A stretch of DNA of 31,744 nt from Clostridium sp. AM49-4BH (lineage in GTDB: Bacteria > Bacillota > Clostridia > Lachnospirales > Lachnospiraceae). The translations under genes were made by a program, and so were the position numbers. Position 1 is the stretch's first letter. Each line of letters opens with the position of its first letter. Shown here piece by piece: positions 31,655 through 31,744 of the stretch. The stretch is from the NCBI RefSeq assembly GCF_003478335.1, contig NZ_QUFB01000035.1, forward strand, positions 1 through 31,744. The letters are read 5' to 3'. The notes below the pieces were generated by a model. The model saw nothing but the letters and a program-made list of their open reading frames with translations. It was not told the origin of the DNA and ran no database searches.

Positions 31655-31744
31655 ATGTTACAATCAATTGGTTTTGAAAATTATAAATGTTTTGAAAGGG
31701 CTAAAGTGGATATTGCTCCATTAACTATTTTGTGCGGAGTTAAT
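31655..31744 (+). CDS. N-terminus of a RecF/OLD-like AAA ATPase (cut by window end)
   Basis: Thirty codons are visible behind TTAGGAGA: MLQSIGFENYKCFERAKVDI then APLTILCGVN. The F-x-N-Y-K-x-F start, followed by a P-L-T-I-L-x-G-x-N strand that leads into Walker A, is the SMC/RecF-type ATPase beginning found in OLD, PtuA, AbiL-like and DUF3696 proteins. The P-loop itself (G-x-N-x-x-G-K-S/T) lies beyond the window. Many such genes on mobile elements are antiphage ATPases. This one cannot be classified from 30 residues. Confidence 0.7.
   Translation, partial: MLQSIGFENYKCFERAKVDIAPLTILCGVN

Overview
The window looks like a chromosome segment of a low-GC gut Firmicute, most likely Lachnospiraceae (Blautia/Roseburia/Dorea-like). 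The evidence is AGGAGG-type ribosome binding sites, a GH2/GPH sugar locus under AraC control, Clostridia-type conjugative-element genes (PcfB, VirD4, ParA/ParB/SSB/DUF6017-type replication gene) and a Gram-positive sortase-anchored adhesin. This placement rests on gene style only.

Region 1 (1-1731): decayed mobilisation-type gene scraps, including a frameshifted small basic protein, then an intact DUF4143-type AAA ATPase with a perfect 10-bp inverted repeat just upstream. Region 2 (1815-8056): a lactose/galactoside locus with an AraC regulator (minus strand) divergent from lacZ (GH2 beta-galactosidase), a GPH-family sugar symporter, a terminator and a galE 3' remnant. The 368-bp regulator-lacZ gap holds a dense set of hairpins inside an imperfect terminal repeat. 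Region 3 (8117-13424): second AraC regulator, PH-domain protein, nucleoside-hydrolase-like protein, a decayed transposase, a GH172 (DUF2961) enzyme and a beta-lactamase-fold serine hydrolase.

Region 4 (about 13430-22270): a rearranged remnant of a Tn1549-like integrative conjugative element. Between a conserved accessory gene and pcfB lies an AT-rich cargo block flanked by two copies of an 89-bp element (terminator plus GGACAC/GTGTCC palindrome). The cargo is a frameshifted gene, a small HEPN-motif protein (RNxxxH), an unknown protein and a PD-(D/E)xK nuclease-like protein: a candidate uncharacterised defence module. After pcfB the VirD4 coupling protein has an in-frame stop and is joined in frame to the C-terminal part of a tyrosine recombinase, so the rest of the transfer operon was apparently deleted. 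Next comes a full-consensus promoter driving one 483-residue protein with an RNase HI N-terminal domain, an intact RNase H domain and a C-terminal RnlA-type HEPN toxin domain, followed by an RnlB-like antitoxin. In E. coli RNase HI is a separate partner that modulates RnlA/RnlB, so this fusion is the most striking observation here.

Region 5 (22050-31744): a junction with three copies of TTACTACTAA and a 14-codon scrap of a low-molecular-weight tyrosine phosphatase, then a replication/partition cassette (DUF3970-like, parA, parB, ssb, a frameshifted DUF6017-type replication protein with iteron-like repeats inside it, a small RHH-like protein), a frameshifted CAP/Cna-B secreted protein, a large thioester/Cna-B sortase-anchored adhesin, and the first 30 codons of a RecF/OLD-like ATPase running off the end. 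This is probably the start of a second, tandem element.
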